Positions 8,004 through 17,400 of a stretch of DNA of 64,000 bases are shown here, piece by piece. How positions within the stretch are numbered: position 1 is the first letter of the stretch; every line of letters begins with the position of its first letter. The translations under genes were made by a program, and so were the position numbers. The DNA is from JAFAXA01 sp963777325. GTDB lineage: Bacteria > Pseudomonadota > Alphaproteobacteria > Acetobacterales > Acetobacteraceae. Under the pieces are notes generated by a model. It ran no database searches. It saw only the letters and a list, made by a program, of their open reading frames with translations, and was not told the DNA's origin. The DNA lies in contig CAVZQE010000022.1 of NCBI GenBank assembly GCA_963777325.1, positions 496,001 to 560,000 of the forward strand. The letters run 5' to 3'.

Positions 8004-9394
8004 ATGGCCCTGCTGCTCGGCGGGTGCAGCACGGTGTCTTCGCTCGGAAGCGACTTCCTGGGCGGCAAGCCCGCCCCGGGAACGCCCGGCTACGTCAGCG
8101 GCTTCCTCGGCGGCGTGGTCGCGGACGAGCCGCGCGCGGCGCTGGCCGCCCGCGATGTGCTGTCGGCGGGCGGCAACGCGGCGGATGCGGCCGTCGCGCT
8201 CGGGTTTCGCGCTCGCGGTCACCTTGCCGTCCCGCGCGGGCCTCGGCAGCGGCGGCGCGTGCATGGCGCTGGCGCCGTCGCCGAAATCCGTCAATGGCGG
8301 AGTTCCCGAGGCGATCCTGTTCACGCCGCAGGCGGCCGCAACCGTTGCGGCCGGATCCGACCGGCCCGCCGCTCTGCCGATGCTGGCGCGCGGCCTGTTC
8401 GCCCTGCACGCGCGCTACGGCCGTCGTCCCTTCGAGACGCTCATCGCCCCCGCCGAGCAGATGGCCCGGTTCGGCGTGCCGGCCTCGCGCGCCCTGGTCC
8501 GCGACCTGCAGGTCGTCTCCGGGCCGCTCTTCGCCGACCCTCAGGCGCGCTCCGTCTTCTCGCATGGCGACGCGCCGCTCGGGGAGGGCGACCAGCTCCG
8601 GCAGCCGGATCTCGGCGCGACGCTGGCGCAGCTCCGCGTCTCGGGCGTGGGCGACTTCTACCAGGGGAGCCTGGCCGGGCGGATCGCGAACGCATCGCCT
8701 CTCGTCGGCGGCGGGCTGAGCGTCTCCGATTTGCGCGCGGCGCTGCCCCGGCTGGCGCCTCCGCTCACGATCGCGAGCGGCCACGACCGCGTCTCCTTCG
8801 TGCCGCCGCCCGCCGATGGCGGGCTGGCCGCCGCTGCCGCCTTGCCACGCTGGACGAGCGGCCGGAGGCGGTCGCCGAAGCCGGCGCGCGGGCGCTCGCC
8901 GTCGCGGCGCGGTGGCGGGCGGGCGGCGGCGATCCCCAGGCCCTGCTCCGCGCGAGCCTGCCGCCGGCATCCCTGCCCCCGCTGCCGGCCTCGACCACCT
9001 TCGTCGACGCTGGACCGCGAGGGCGGCGCGGTCGCCTGCGCGCTGACGCTCGACAATCTGTTCGGGACGGGAAGGCTGCTGCCGGGCCTGGGCTTCCTGC
9101 TCGCCGCCTCGCCCGCCGCCGTGCCGCCGCCGCTGCTCGCGGCCGCGATCGCCTGGAACGAGCACCTGCACGCCTTCCGCGCCGCCGTCGGCGGCTCCGG
9201 GCAGGAGGGGGCGGCGCTCGCCGCCGCCGTCGCGATGAAGAACGCGCTGCGGTCGAACCAGCCGATGCCGGTGCCGGTGCCGGAGCCCGGCCGGGCCAAC
9301 GTGATCGCCTGCAGCCGCTATCTGCCCGGCCCGGACCTCCTGCGGCTGGGCGACCGACCCGCGCGGCTTCGGCCTCGCCATCGGATCGCAGTAG
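8004..9394 (+). pseudogene. Gamma-glutamyltransferase-like lipoprotein, four frame breaks
   Basis: Begins MALLLGGCSTVSSLG, a lipobox (LLGGC) with little n-region, so the true start may lie further upstream. Family blocks follow: VVADEPRAALAARDVLSAGG then NAADAAVALGF; ALAVTLPSRAGLGSGGACMA; RPAALPMLARGLFALHARYG; VPASRALVRDL; FYQGSLAGRIA; and a C-terminal part with ALTLDNLFGTGRLLPGLGF. The frame changes near 8205 (TTT for expected TT), near 8840, near 9005 and near 9335; the last restores GWATDPRGFGLAIGSQ before TAG 9392-9394. The family hydrolyses or transfers gamma-glutamyl groups. The aminotransferase start follows after 3 bp, so both were probably co-transcribed. Pseudogene versus sequence error is unresolved. 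Confidence 0.7.
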
Positions 9395-9397
9395 CGC

Positions 9398-10558
9398 ATG
9401 GCGATCAAGGTCGGCCGGGGCGCATCCGCTCCGCCGTTCATGGTCATGGACGTAATCGCCGCCGCCAATGCCCGGCAGGCGGCCCTGCATCCCGGCGCGC
9501 CGCGTGTGATCCGCATGGAGGTCGGCCAGCCCGGCACGGGGGCGCCTGCGGGCGCGGCGGCGGCGGCTGCGCGCGCGCTCGGGGCCGGCGCGCCGATGGG
9601 CTACACCGAGGCGTTCGGACGCCAGAGCCTCCGCTCGCGCATCGCCGAGCATTACCGGCAGTGGTACGGGCTCGACCTTCCGCCGGCCCGGGTCGCCGTC
9701 ACGGCGGGGGCCTCCGGCGCGTTCCCGCTCGCGTTCCTGGCCGCGTTCGACCGGGGGGACCGGGTCGCGCTCGCCTCTCCGTTCTATCCGCCCTACGTCA
9801 ACATCCTCGCAGCCCTCGGGATGGAGCCGGTGATCCTGGAGGCCGGGCCGGACACCCGCTTCCAGCCGACGGTCGCGATGCTGGACCGGCTCGATCCGCC
9901 GCCGCAGGGGCTGATCGTCGCCAGCCCCTGCAATCCCGTCGGCACGATGCTGCACCCGGACGAACTCGCCGCCATCGCCGCCTGGTGCGACGGGAACGGC
10001 GTCAGGCTCATCAGCGACGAGATCTATCACGGCATCCAGTACGACCAGCCTTTGGCGACGGCGGCGGCGGCCAGTCCGCACGCCGTCGTCGTGAACAGCT
10101 TCTCGAAATACTTCAGCATGACCGGCTGGCGGATCGGCTGGATGGTCCTGCCCGAAGACCTCGTGCGCCCGGTCGAGCGCCTGGCCCAGAACATGTTCAT
10201 CTGCGCCCCGCACGTGTCGCAGGTGGCGGCCGAGGCCGCCTTCGACTGCCACGACGAATTGCAGGCCAACGTCGCCCGTTATCGTCGTTCGCGGGACCAT
10301 CTGTTGCGGACGTTACCGGCGATGGGCTTCGACCGGCTCAGCCCGGCGGAGGGCGCGTTCTATCTCTACGCCGACATCTCCGGGCGCTCGAACGACAGCG
10401 CCGCGTTCTGCGCGCGGATGCTGGCCGAGACCTCGGTCGCGGCCAGTCCGGGCGTCGATTTCGACAGGACGCGCGGCAACCGGTTTGTCCGGTTCAGCTA
10501 TTGCGGCGCCGAAGCCGACATCGTCGAGGCGACCGCCCGGCTGGGACGCTGGCGCTGA
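9398..10558 (+). CDS. PLP-dependent class I/II aminotransferase
   Basis: A 386-residue fold-type I aminotransferase, intact. Visible hallmarks are MEVGQPGTGAP near the N-terminus, GYTEAFGRQSLRSRIA, the SPCNPVGTMLHPDEL loop, LISDEIYHGIQYD, and the PLP-lysine motif VVNSFSKYFSMTGWRIGW. The C-terminal RFSYCGAEADIVEA carries the substrate carboxylate-binding arginine region. It starts 3 bp after the gamma-glutamyltransferase-like stop. The subgroup resembles alpha-proteobacterial aspartate/aromatic-type aminotransferases of unassigned specificity; the amino donor cannot be named from sequence. It converges on the RES toxin gene. Confidence 0.85.
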   Translation: MAIKVGRGASAPPFMVMDVIAAANARQAALHPGAPRVIRMEVGQPGTGAPAGAAAAAARALGAGAPMGYTEAFGRQSLRSRIAEHYRQWYGLDLPPARVAVTAGASGAFPLAFLAAFDRGDRVALASPFYPPYVNILAALGMEPVILEAGPDTRFQPTVAMLDRLDPPPQGLIVASPCNPVGTMLHPDELAAIAAWCDGNGVRLISDEIYHGIQYDQPLATAAAASPHAVVVNSFSKYFSMTGWRIGWMVLPEDLVRPVERLAQNMFICAPHVSQVAAEAAFDCHDELQANVARYRRSRDHLLRTLPAMGFDRLSPAEGAFYLYADISGRSNDSAAFCARMLAETSVAASPGVDFDRTRGNRFVRFSYCGAEADIVEATARLGRWR

Positions 10559-10638
10559 GGGCTGCGCCCGGAGAGCGCATGGGCGCCACTGCCCGGCCGC
10601 GAGCGAAAGCGTTGCGCTGAACGCTCGGCTATTCCGTT

Positions 10639-11137
10639 TCAAGCTGTCGATGTCGATGCTGCCTTCGCCAGCCGCGGATCGTAGAGCCACTTGCGGATCT
10701 TGGCCGCAATGATCCCTGTGCTGGCCGGGTGCTGCGGGTTTATGAGGACGTTGAGTTCCTCTGGAACGATGACCGAGGGCACGACGAAAAGCGCGGATTT
10801 CCCTGCTCGAACCCACTCCGTGCCGAATTGATGCTGGCTCGCCCTGGGGCTCGGCGTCCCATCCAACGGCCAGGCTGGAGGCGCTCTCCCGTCGCGCCTT
10901 GGCCCAGACGTCGTGCGGTACTGTCACGGCGACCAGATAGCGGTTGAGAGGAAGCCCGCCGGCGTTCAGGCGGATGATCGTCTCCAGGCACGCCAGGGAG
11001 CGGCTTTCTGAGGTGTAGACGACCGGAACGGTCTTGTCGTTCCAGCGGCCGCCCGTCTTCTTGGCGCCGGCTCCCGAAAGGTCGTCTGCTTCATAGTCCG
11101 GCGTGTCGGTGGCGATCCGCCAGACCGTACGGGTCAC
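10639..11137 (-). CDS. RES-domain toxin, frame broken near 10846-10849
   Basis: Reading from GTG 11135-11137, the protein runs VTRTVWRIATDTPDYEADDL, then GGRWNDKTVPVVYTSESRSL and ACLETIIRL. This is the RES domain with its conserved Arg, Glu and Ser. After GWDAEPQG the frame breaks; the rest (QFGTEWVRAGKSALFVVPSV then LNVLINPQHP) continues in another frame. Dropping one base from the four-base run at 10846-10849 restores 165 residues. RES toxins degrade NAD+ and are paired with Xre-type antitoxins, as here: the antitoxin stop overlaps the toxin start (GTGA at 11134-11137). If the break is real the toxin is dead; given the window-wide pattern it may be a consensus error. Confidence 0.8.
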
Positions 11138-11622
11138 GCGTAAGCGCCGCTCTGCATTTGCGCCAGCGCCGTGGACACCAGGGCCTGCCCTTCCATCGTA
11201 TTGAGGAGATCGAGCGGCGGTGCGCCGCCCAGGGCGGGCAGGGGCTCCCTGAGCCATTGCGCCATCCACCCGGCCGCGTCGAACCCTTCGGGACGACCGG
11301 AGTCCTCCACCATCGCCTCGAGCTGACCGACCAGCTTGGCGATACCGATGACGCGCTCGCTTTCTCCGGGCGAGAGGGTCTGGTTCTGCTTTGCCTTCCT
11401 GTTGAAGGTGGCAGGAGAGAGATCCAGCGCCTTGAGCGCCGCGCCCTGCCCGATGGCCAGGTCCGCGATGATGCGCTTCGCCTCGGAGGCGCGAAGGCCG
11501 TGGTTGATCATGGTGATGCGCTCGAGTGCCGACGCGTGGTACACCCCGAGATAGGACAGCCCTGCGGGCCGGGGTTTCGCGGCCGGACGCACAGCTGCGG
11601 TCGAAGCTCTCGAACGAGACAT
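11134..11622 (-). CDS. Xre/MbcA-type antitoxin of the RES module
   Basis: A 162-residue protein with a basic N-terminal tail, a central helical DNA-binding region (IADLAIGQGAALKALDLSPA then TFNRKAKQNQTLSPGESERV) and the C-terminal toxin-binding DUF2384-type segment (IGIAKLVGQLEAMVEDSG, GWMAQWLREPLPALGG, PLDLLNTMEGQALV). This architecture and the position directly upstream of the RES gene define a type II module. The antitoxin should neutralise the toxin and repress the operon. An inverted-repeat operator candidate lies 13 bp upstream of ATG 11620-11622. The antitoxin frame is intact. Confidence 0.86.
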   Translation of the reverse strand: MSRSRASTAAVRPAAKPRPAGLSYLGVYHASALERITMINHGLRASEAKRIIADLAIGQGAALKALDLSPATFNRKAKQNQTLSPGESERVIGIAKLVGQLEAMVEDSGRPEGFDAAGWMAQWLREPLPALGGAPPLDLLNTMEGQALVSTALAQMQSGAYA

Positions 11623-11634
11623 GGCGACGCTCCT

Positions 11635-11661
11635 TTGAGCAAATCATATGCTCAAGTGAGC
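11635..11661. promoter_or_regulatory. Inverted-repeat operator of the Xre-RES operon
   Basis: Two nested palindromes lie just upstream of the antitoxin start. TTGAGCA (11635-11641) and TGCTCAA (11649-11655) are exact inverted arms with a 7-base spacer, and GCTCAAGTGAGC (11650-11661) is a second perfect dyad sharing an arm. The triple TGAGC arrangement is what a cooperative autorepressor would bind. Binding by the adjacent Xre antitoxin is inferred. Confidence 0.6.
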
Positions 11662-11701
11662 CCACATTCCAAGTGCCCGGACGCGCATCCGGCAAGCACG
11701 G

Positions 11702-12062
11702 CTAGGCGGACGACGCGCGGTCTTCTCGATCCTGCTGCGCCAAGTCCTCCATTTCGAAGACCTGGCGAATTTCGATCACCTCGTTGCTGCCAGCGGGGCA
11801 GCGGGAGGCCCAGCCGATCGCCTCCTCCAGCGAGTCCAAGCGAACGATCCAGTATCCGCCAAGAACTTCGGCCACTCCCGGAAATGGTCCTTTCGTCACT
11901 TCCGGCTTGTCGTCCCCGAACGTGACCCTGGCACCCACCGCCGGGGGATGAAGTCCGTTCAGCGAGAGGAGAACGCCCGCGTCCTGCACGGCCTCGTCGA
12001 ACCTTTATCATCTCTGTGGGATGCGCCGGATCGGGCAATTGTTCCCGGAGCGGCGCTCTCAT
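11702..12062 (-). CDS. YCII/DGPF-domain protein (one frame break)
   Basis: Starts at ATG 12060-12062 (MRAPLREQLPDPAHPTEMIK). After a one-base excess at 12002-12003 it continues as FDEAVQDAGVLLSLNGLHPP, GARVTFGDDKPEVTKGPFPG and LGGYWIVRLDSLEEAIGWAS. This is the YCII-related or DGPF family often encoded beside ECF sigma factors or VOC/AHSA1 genes. Removing one base leaves exactly 120 codons. The function of the family is unknown; a ferredoxin-like fold with a conserved Asp/His is known for YciI relatives. It is the last gene of the leftward ArsR operon, 20 bp after the VOC gene. Confidence 0.75.
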
Positions 12063-12082
12063 AGCCCCTTTGCTGCTCCTCC

Positions 12083-12833
12083 CTAGCCCGGCCCGACCAG
12101 CGCGAACATCGCGCCCTGCGGATCCCGCGCGTGGACGATGAGGAGGCCGCCGGGCACCTCGCTCGGCCCATGCAGGATTGTGCCGCCAGCCTCTCCGATG
12201 CGCGCCACGGCGCCGTGTATCCTTGCGGTCCAGAAATAGTAGAGCCAAGCCGGGCGCGCGCCTTCCCGCGCCTTGAGCATGCCGCCGAGCTGGGCATCGC
12301 CGGCCTTGAAGATCTGGTACGTTCCCATCGGCCCCATATCCATCGCCTCGCCCTTCGCCCAGCCGAACTGCCCGGCGTAGAAGGCGAACGCGGCTTCGGG
12401 ATCGGTCGTGTGCAGATCGTGCCAGCTGCCGTGCCCCGGCCGTTGCGGGTCGCGGGCTTTGCTCGGCTGGTCCGATGCGCCCTGGAAAAAGGCGAGGGCG
12501 GCCCCTTGCGGATCGGCGACCAGCGCGATCCGTCCGACGCCCGGGATCTCCCAGGGGCCGCGATGCACGGTGCCGCCCGAGGCCGTGAAGCGTGCGACCG
12601 TGTCGTCGACGTCGTCGGTCCCGATGTAACCCATCCAGAACGGTTGGCTCATCCCGGCCGGGAGCGCCATGACCCCGCCCACGCCTTCGCCCTTCGCGCT
12701 GACAATGGCGTAGCGCTGCTCGCCTCCCGGAAAATCCCGCGAACTCCCAGCCGAGCACGGCGCCGTAAAACGCGAGCGCCCCATCGATATCGCTGGTGAC
12801 GAGTTCGTACCAAACAAACTGGTTAGCAGGCAT
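12083..12833 (-). CDS. Two-domain VOC-family protein (one frame break)
   Basis: Start ATG 12831-12833 follows an excellent AGGAG site. MPANQFVWYELVTSDIDGAL and AFYGAVLGWEF form the first beta-alpha-beta-beta-beta unit, and GSWHDLHTTDPEAAFAFYAG with QFGWAKGEAMDMG the second. This is the tandem glyoxalase/bleomycin-resistance (VOC) layout. The ends YQIFKAGDAQLGGM and VHARDPQGAMFALVG are typical of the YdfO/hydroxylase-like subgroup. A one-base excess in a short run at 12736-12738 breaks the frame after WEFA; correcting it gives 249 residues. VOC proteins are usually metal enzymes acting on electrophiles or antibiotics; substrate unknown. It lies between the GST and YCII genes. Confidence 0.78.
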
Positions 12834-12867
12834 GACGTGGCTCCTTTCTGGTGCGGACGGTTGCCGG

Positions 12868-13530
12868 TCAGTCGCGATCGGGCGGCGCGCCGCCCGGAAA
12901 CATGGCCCGGGAAGGCCGCGCGTCTTCCACACAGCGCGCGAAGGAAGGGCGGGCACGCAGCCGGCGCAGATAGTCCGCCAGAGCGGAATGCCCGTCGAGC
13001 GGATGCACCCAATCGGCGTAGAACAGCGATGGCGCCGCCGCGCAGTCGGCCACGCTGAACTGGCCGGCAGCCGCCCACTCGCGCGATGCCATGCGGCCGT
13101 CGAGCCACCGATAGGCCTTGGCCAGCGTGTCGTGCGCCAGTTGCACGCCGTAGGGATCACGGACGTCCTCGGGCCGGATCCGGTCGAATACGATCGTCAT
13201 CACCGGCGTCATGACGTAATTGTCGAAGACGCGGTCGAGCATGCGCGCCTCCAGCGCCGCATCGAAATCGGACGGGATCAGCGGCGCGGGGCCGGGATAG
13301 CGGTGATCCAGCCACTCGATGATGATCGTCGATTCGCCGAGGGTCTGTCCGTCCGCCCGAAGGACGGGGAAGCGGTCGAGCGGCCAAAGGGCGTGGCGCT
13401 CCTCGACGGCCGCCGGGTTGTCCGGGGACAGCAGACGCAGCTCGAACGGGGCATTCTTCTCGTAAAAGGCGATGAACGCCTTCTGGCAATAGGACGAGAA
13501 CGGATGTGCGTAGAGGAGAGGGATGCTCAT
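12868..13530 (-). CDS. Glutathione S-transferase
   Basis: A 220-residue GST. The N-terminal thioredoxin-like domain has LLYAHPFSSYCQKAFIAFYE and the cis-Pro/Glu-Ser glutathione site in FPVLRADGQTLGESTIIIEW. The C-terminal helical domain contains FSVADCAAAPSLFYADWVHP, the GST N-capping motif. The start ATG 13528-13530 overlaps the stop of the AHSA1 gene (ATGA), so the genes are coupled. It likely detoxifies electrophiles by glutathione conjugation; substrate unknown. Confidence 0.85.
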   Translation of the reverse strand: MSIPLLYAHPFSSYCQKAFIAFYEKNAPFELRLLSPDNPAAVEERHALWPLDRFPVLRADGQTLGESTIIIEWLDHRYPGPAPLIPSDFDAALEARMLDRVFDNYVMTPVMTIVFDRIRPEDVRDPYGVQLAHDTLAKAYRWLDGRMASREWAAAGQFSVADCAAAPSLFYADWVHPLDGHSALADYLRRLRARPSFARCVEDARPSRAMFPGGAPPDRD

Positions 13531-13976
13531 GGAGTTACCTCCCCGGACGCCGACCGGAGATGCCGCTCCAGCTTGTCGAGCGCGCCGCTCCAGCCCCGTT
13601 CGTGCCCCCGTGCAGCCTCGTCCGTCTGCAGCCGCGCATGCGTCAGCGTGAGTTCCGTCCCGCCAGCAACCGGCCGCAAATGGAACTCCAGCCGTGACTC
13701 GCCGGGGTCGCCGCCGCCCTCGAGCCACCTCCAGCTCATGACCAGGCGTACCGGCCTCTGCATTTCGAGATACTCGCCCGCGCTCTCGTGCTCGCTGCCG
13801 TCCAGCGTGCGAAAGCGGACGCGCCAGCTTCCGCCAACTCGCGGATCGCTCTCGGCTTTCAGGACGGGACCGTCGTCCGGGCCCCACCAGCAGGCGATGC
13901 CCTCGGGCGTTGTCAGCCCATCGAACACCGTGGACGGACGCGCGGCGATCCGTCGCACCAGCGTCAGACTGGTCAT
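13527..13976 (-). CDS. SRPBCC/AHSA1-family protein
   Basis: A 149-residue START-like domain of the AHSA1 type: RRIAARPSTVFDGLTTPEGI then ACWWGP, GGSWRVRFRTLDGSEHESAG, RPVRLVMSWRW, SRLEFHLRPVAGGTELTLTH and an ERGWSGALDKLERHL tail. Such proteins have a hydrophobic cavity for small ligands and are usually encoded next to ArsR-type regulators, as here. Start ATG 13974-13976 overlaps the regulator's stop as ATGA, and its own stop overlaps the GST start. The ligand is unknown. Confidence 0.85.
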   Translation of the reverse strand: MTSLTLVRRIAARPSTVFDGLTTPEGIACWWGPDDGPVLKAESDPRVGGSWRVRFRTLDGSEHESAGEYLEMQRPVRLVMSWRWLEGGGDPGESRLEFHLRPVAGGTELTLTHARLQTDEAARGHERGWSGALDKLERHLRSASGEVTP

Positions 13977-14329
13977 GAGCGATCCTTCCTCGCTGCGGCC
14001 TCCTGCCGCTCGGCGTAGAACGCGAGCCGGTCGAGGCGGCTGGACCAGAACCGCTCGGTGCACCGCAGCCACTCCATCGCTTCGCGCATCGGTTCCGGCG
14101 AAAGGCTGACCGTAACCGATCGCCCCTGCTTCGTGCGGGTGATCAGGCCCGCCTCCCCGAGCACGTCGAGATGCTTCATGATGGCGGGCAGCTTGATCGG
14201 GAACGGACCGGCGAGTTCGCTTACCGACGCGCTGCCCTCGCCTGCAAGCCGGGTCAGGATCGCGCGCCGGGTCGGGTCGACGAGGGCCGCGAACGTCCGA
14301 TCGAGTTCGCCTGCGTTAAGCTTCACCAT
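13973..14329 (-). CDS. ArsR-family winged-helix regulator
   Basis: A 118-residue transcription regulator with the DPTRRAILTRLAGEGSASVS winged-helix start, the recognition helix region ELAGPFPIKLPAIMKHLDVL and the wing GLITRTKQGRSVTVSLSPEP. There is no metal-binding cysteine pair, so it belongs to the AHSA1-associated SdpR-like group rather than to metal sensors. Start MVKLNAGELDRTF (ATG 14327-14329) is preferred over an upstream in-frame ATG, which would extend through the promoter. It heads a tightly coupled operon with AHSA1, GST, VOC and YCII genes and probably represses it. Confidence 0.85.
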   Translation of the reverse strand: MVKLNAGELDRTFAALVDPTRRAILTRLAGEGSASVSELAGPFPIKLPAIMKHLDVLGEAGLITRTKQGRSVTVSLSPEPMREAMEWLRCTERFWSSRLDRLAFYAERQEAAARKDRS

Positions 14330-14336
14330 GCGGTAA

Positions 14337-14365
14337 ACAATCAGCGCACGCGCGGCGACTGTCAA
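14337..14365 (-). promoter_or_regulatory. Candidate sigma70 promoter of the ArsR operon
   Basis: On the minus strand a perfect TTGACA -35 hexamer (14360-14365) is followed 17 bases later by GATTGT, a weak -10. The operon's first ATG is close downstream, so the leader would be very short. The position fits a gene under direct repression by its own product. Confidence 0.4.
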
Positions 14366-14375
14366 GCGGAGCATG

Positions 14376-14406
14376 GCGCGGATCGGGATGTCGCCCCGAT
14401 CCGCGC
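14376..14406 (-). terminator. Hairpin terminator downstream of rne
   Basis: A perfect 12-bp stem (GCGCGGATCGGG with CCCGATCCGCGC) and a 7-base loop lie between the rne stop and the ArsR promoter. A run of T is lacking, so this is stem-based inference. It separates rne transcription from the ArsR operon. Confidence 0.6.
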
Positions 14407-14458
14407 GCCCGGCTGAACGGCCGCCTTGCGCCGCCTGACGGCTACCCGGCTCTTCCGT

Positions 14459-17400
14459 TCAGCGCCGCCACCAGCCCCGCTTCTTCTCGGCGACCGGCGC
14501 GTCCGCGGCGCCGATCAGGATCGGCCGGACCGCATTCGGGGGCGGCTTAGACTCGGGTTCAGGCTCAGGCCGAGGCTCAGGCTCGGGCTCGGGCCGGGAG
14601 GCCTCGGCCGCCGTCGGGGGTGGTTCTGGCGCGGGCCCTGCCTGCGGCGGCTCAGTCGCCGCCGGATGCGGCACATCGGCGGGTTCCGCCGCCTCGGCCA
14701 CGTCCAGTCCCCTCGCCAGTTCGGGCGCGGACACGATCGGCGGCGGCTCGGGCGCGACCGCACCCGTGTCGGGCAGCTCAGGCTTCGGGGAGGCGACCTC
14801 GGCCGCCGCCGCTTCCAGCTCCGATTCTCTGTCCGGAACGGGCGCGGGCGCGGCGGCCGCTGCCGGCCGGGCCTGTTCGGCTTGCTCGATGACGTCGAAA
14901 ATGTCGAAGCCCTGTGCGCCGAAAGGGTTGGCCGGGGTCGGACCCTGGTACGGGGCCGCCGGAATTTCCGGCTGCTCGGCGCCGAGTTCCGCGACCGGGG
15001 AGACGTCCTCCTCGCCCCCGCGCCGCAGCCGGCGTCCGCCGCGCCGTCCGCGCCGGCGGCCGCGCGCGGCCGCATCCTCACTGTCGGCTGCCGGGCCGGG
15101 AGCTGCCAGGCTAGGGGCAGTCGAGCTGCCGGCTTCGGGGGTGGCGGGTGGGTTGTCGGTCCCGTCCTCGCCGTGTTCGGCCGGTTCGGGATCGGGAGCC
15201 GAGGCCAGGCCCGGGACCACCGCCCCGTCGGCCACGGCTTCGTCCCGCCGGCCGCCCCGCCGCCGCCGCCGGCGCCGGCGCCGGCGCTGCTCGTCTCCGC
15301 TTTCGCCCTCGGCGCTCGAAGCCGGCGCTTCAGGTGCGGCATCGAGGACGTCCTCGGTCTCCTCCCCGGACGCGTCCTGCTCCTCCTCCGCCATGTCCGG
15401 CTCGGGAGCCCGGGGCAGCACGGGGGCGGCATCGGCGGTGATGGCGCGCGCGTCGCCCGGAGCCTGGGCGCGCACGCGCTCGATCCGCATCTGCGGCGCG
15501 ATCAGCGCATCGTCGGCCTGGAACGTCACATGCATGGCGTAGCGCTGCTCGATCGCGTGCAGCAGGTCGCGCTTGTGGTTCAGGATGTACATCGCCGCCC
15601 CGCCCGCGACGTGGACGACGATCTCGGCCGCCCGGCGCTTCGCGCCCTCTTCCTCGATGTGGCGCAGCACATGCAGCGCGGCGCTTTCGACGCTGCGCAC
15701 GTGCCCGGTGCCGCCGCATTGCGGGCACATGACGAAGCTCGTCTCGGCGAGACTCGGGCGCAGCCGCTGGCGGCTCATCTCCAGCAGGCCGAAATGGCTG
15801 ATATGGCCGACCTGGATGCGGGCGCGGTCGTTCTTCAGCGCGTCCTTCAGGCGCTTCTCGACCATGCCGTTGTGCTTGCGGCTCTCCATGTCGATGAAGT
15901 CGATCACGATCAGCCCGGCGAGATCGCGCAGGCGGAGCTGGCGCGCGACCTCGTCCGACGCCTCGAGATTGGTCCGGAGCGCCGTCTCCTCGATGTTGCG
16001 CTCGCGAGTCGAGCGGCCCGAGTTGACGTCGATCGCGACCAGCGCCTCGGTCTGGTTGATCACCAGATAGCCGCCCGAACGCAACTGCACGGTCGGCATC
16101 ATCATGCCGTCCAGCTGCGCCTCGACCTGGTTGCGCGCGAACAGCGGCATGCCGCCATCCCGCCAGAGCTGCACCTTCTTGGCATGCGTCGGCATCAGCA
16201 TGCGCATGAAGTCGCGCGCCGCCTTCCAGCCGTCCTCGCCATCGACGACGATCTCTTCCACGTCCCGCGAATAGACGTCGCGGATGGCGCGCTTGATGAG
16301 GCTCGCCTCCTCGTAGATCAGCGCCGGCGCCACGGATTTCAGCGTATGCTCGCGGATGTCGTCCCAGAGCCGCATCAGGTATTCGCAGTCGCGCTTGATC
16401 TCGGGCTTCGGCCGGTTCGCGCCCGCCGTGCGCACGATCAGCCCCATGCCTTGCGGCAGGTCCATCTCGCTTGTGATCTCCTTCAGCCGCCGGCGGTCGG
16501 CGGCGGAGGTGATCTTGCGCGAAATGCCGCCCCCGCGCGGCGAGTTCGGCATCAGGACGCTGTAGCGGCCAGCCAGCGAGAGATAGGTGGTGAGCGCGGC
16601 CCCCTTCGTGCCCCGCTCCTCCTTGACCACCTGGACCAGCAGGATCTGGCGGCGGCGGATGACCTCCTGGATCTTGTAGTTGCGGAGAAACCGGGGCGGC
16701 GGGCGACGGGACCGCGTCTCCTCGGTCGGATCGGCGTCGCCGCCGACCGTCTCTGGCAGGGGCAGGTCGGCCGCCGGCTCAACATGATGCTCCTCGGCCC
16801 CGTCGGAGGCAGCGCGTTCCGGCGCCCCGCGCAACTCATCGGGCGAAGTCTGCTCGGCCGGCAGCGGATCGTCCGTCCCCGACAGCACGGGGCCGTCCGG
16901 AAGCGTGGAAGTCCACGTCTCCGCTGCGTCGGCCTTCTGCGAAACGTGCAGCGCCTCATTCGCGATCGCGAGCGGCTGAGCCGTCCCGGACGTGCCCTCA
17001 TCGTCCGTCCCGGACGTGCCCTCATCGTCCGTCCCGGACGTGCCCTCATCGTCCGTCCCGGACGTGCCCTCATCGTCCGTCCCGGACGTGCCCTCATCGT
17101 CCGTCCCGGACCGGGGAATATCGTCCGCCGCGGACGGGGAAATATCGTCCGTCCCGGACCGGGGAATATCGTCCGCCCCGGACGGGGAAATATCGTCCGT
17201 TGCCGACCAGGCTGTGTCGCCCCCCTCCGCGCTCGTCTCCCCGGCGGCGGCGGTCTCCGCTTCGAACAGGTCGCCGGTCGTGTCTTCGAGCTCCGGGACG
17301 GCGCGATCCGGGTCCTCGTGCGGCCCGTCCGCCTCGGCGGAGGCGGCGCGATCCTCCTCTTCTTCCTCCCGGCGCGCTTCCTCCTCCTGCATGGCGAGCA

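Noticed and set aside
16978..17204. CRISPR-like regular spacing of short repeats
   Set aside because: Units are contiguous with no spacers, 24 bp, in frame within rne; this is an intragenic tandem repeat.
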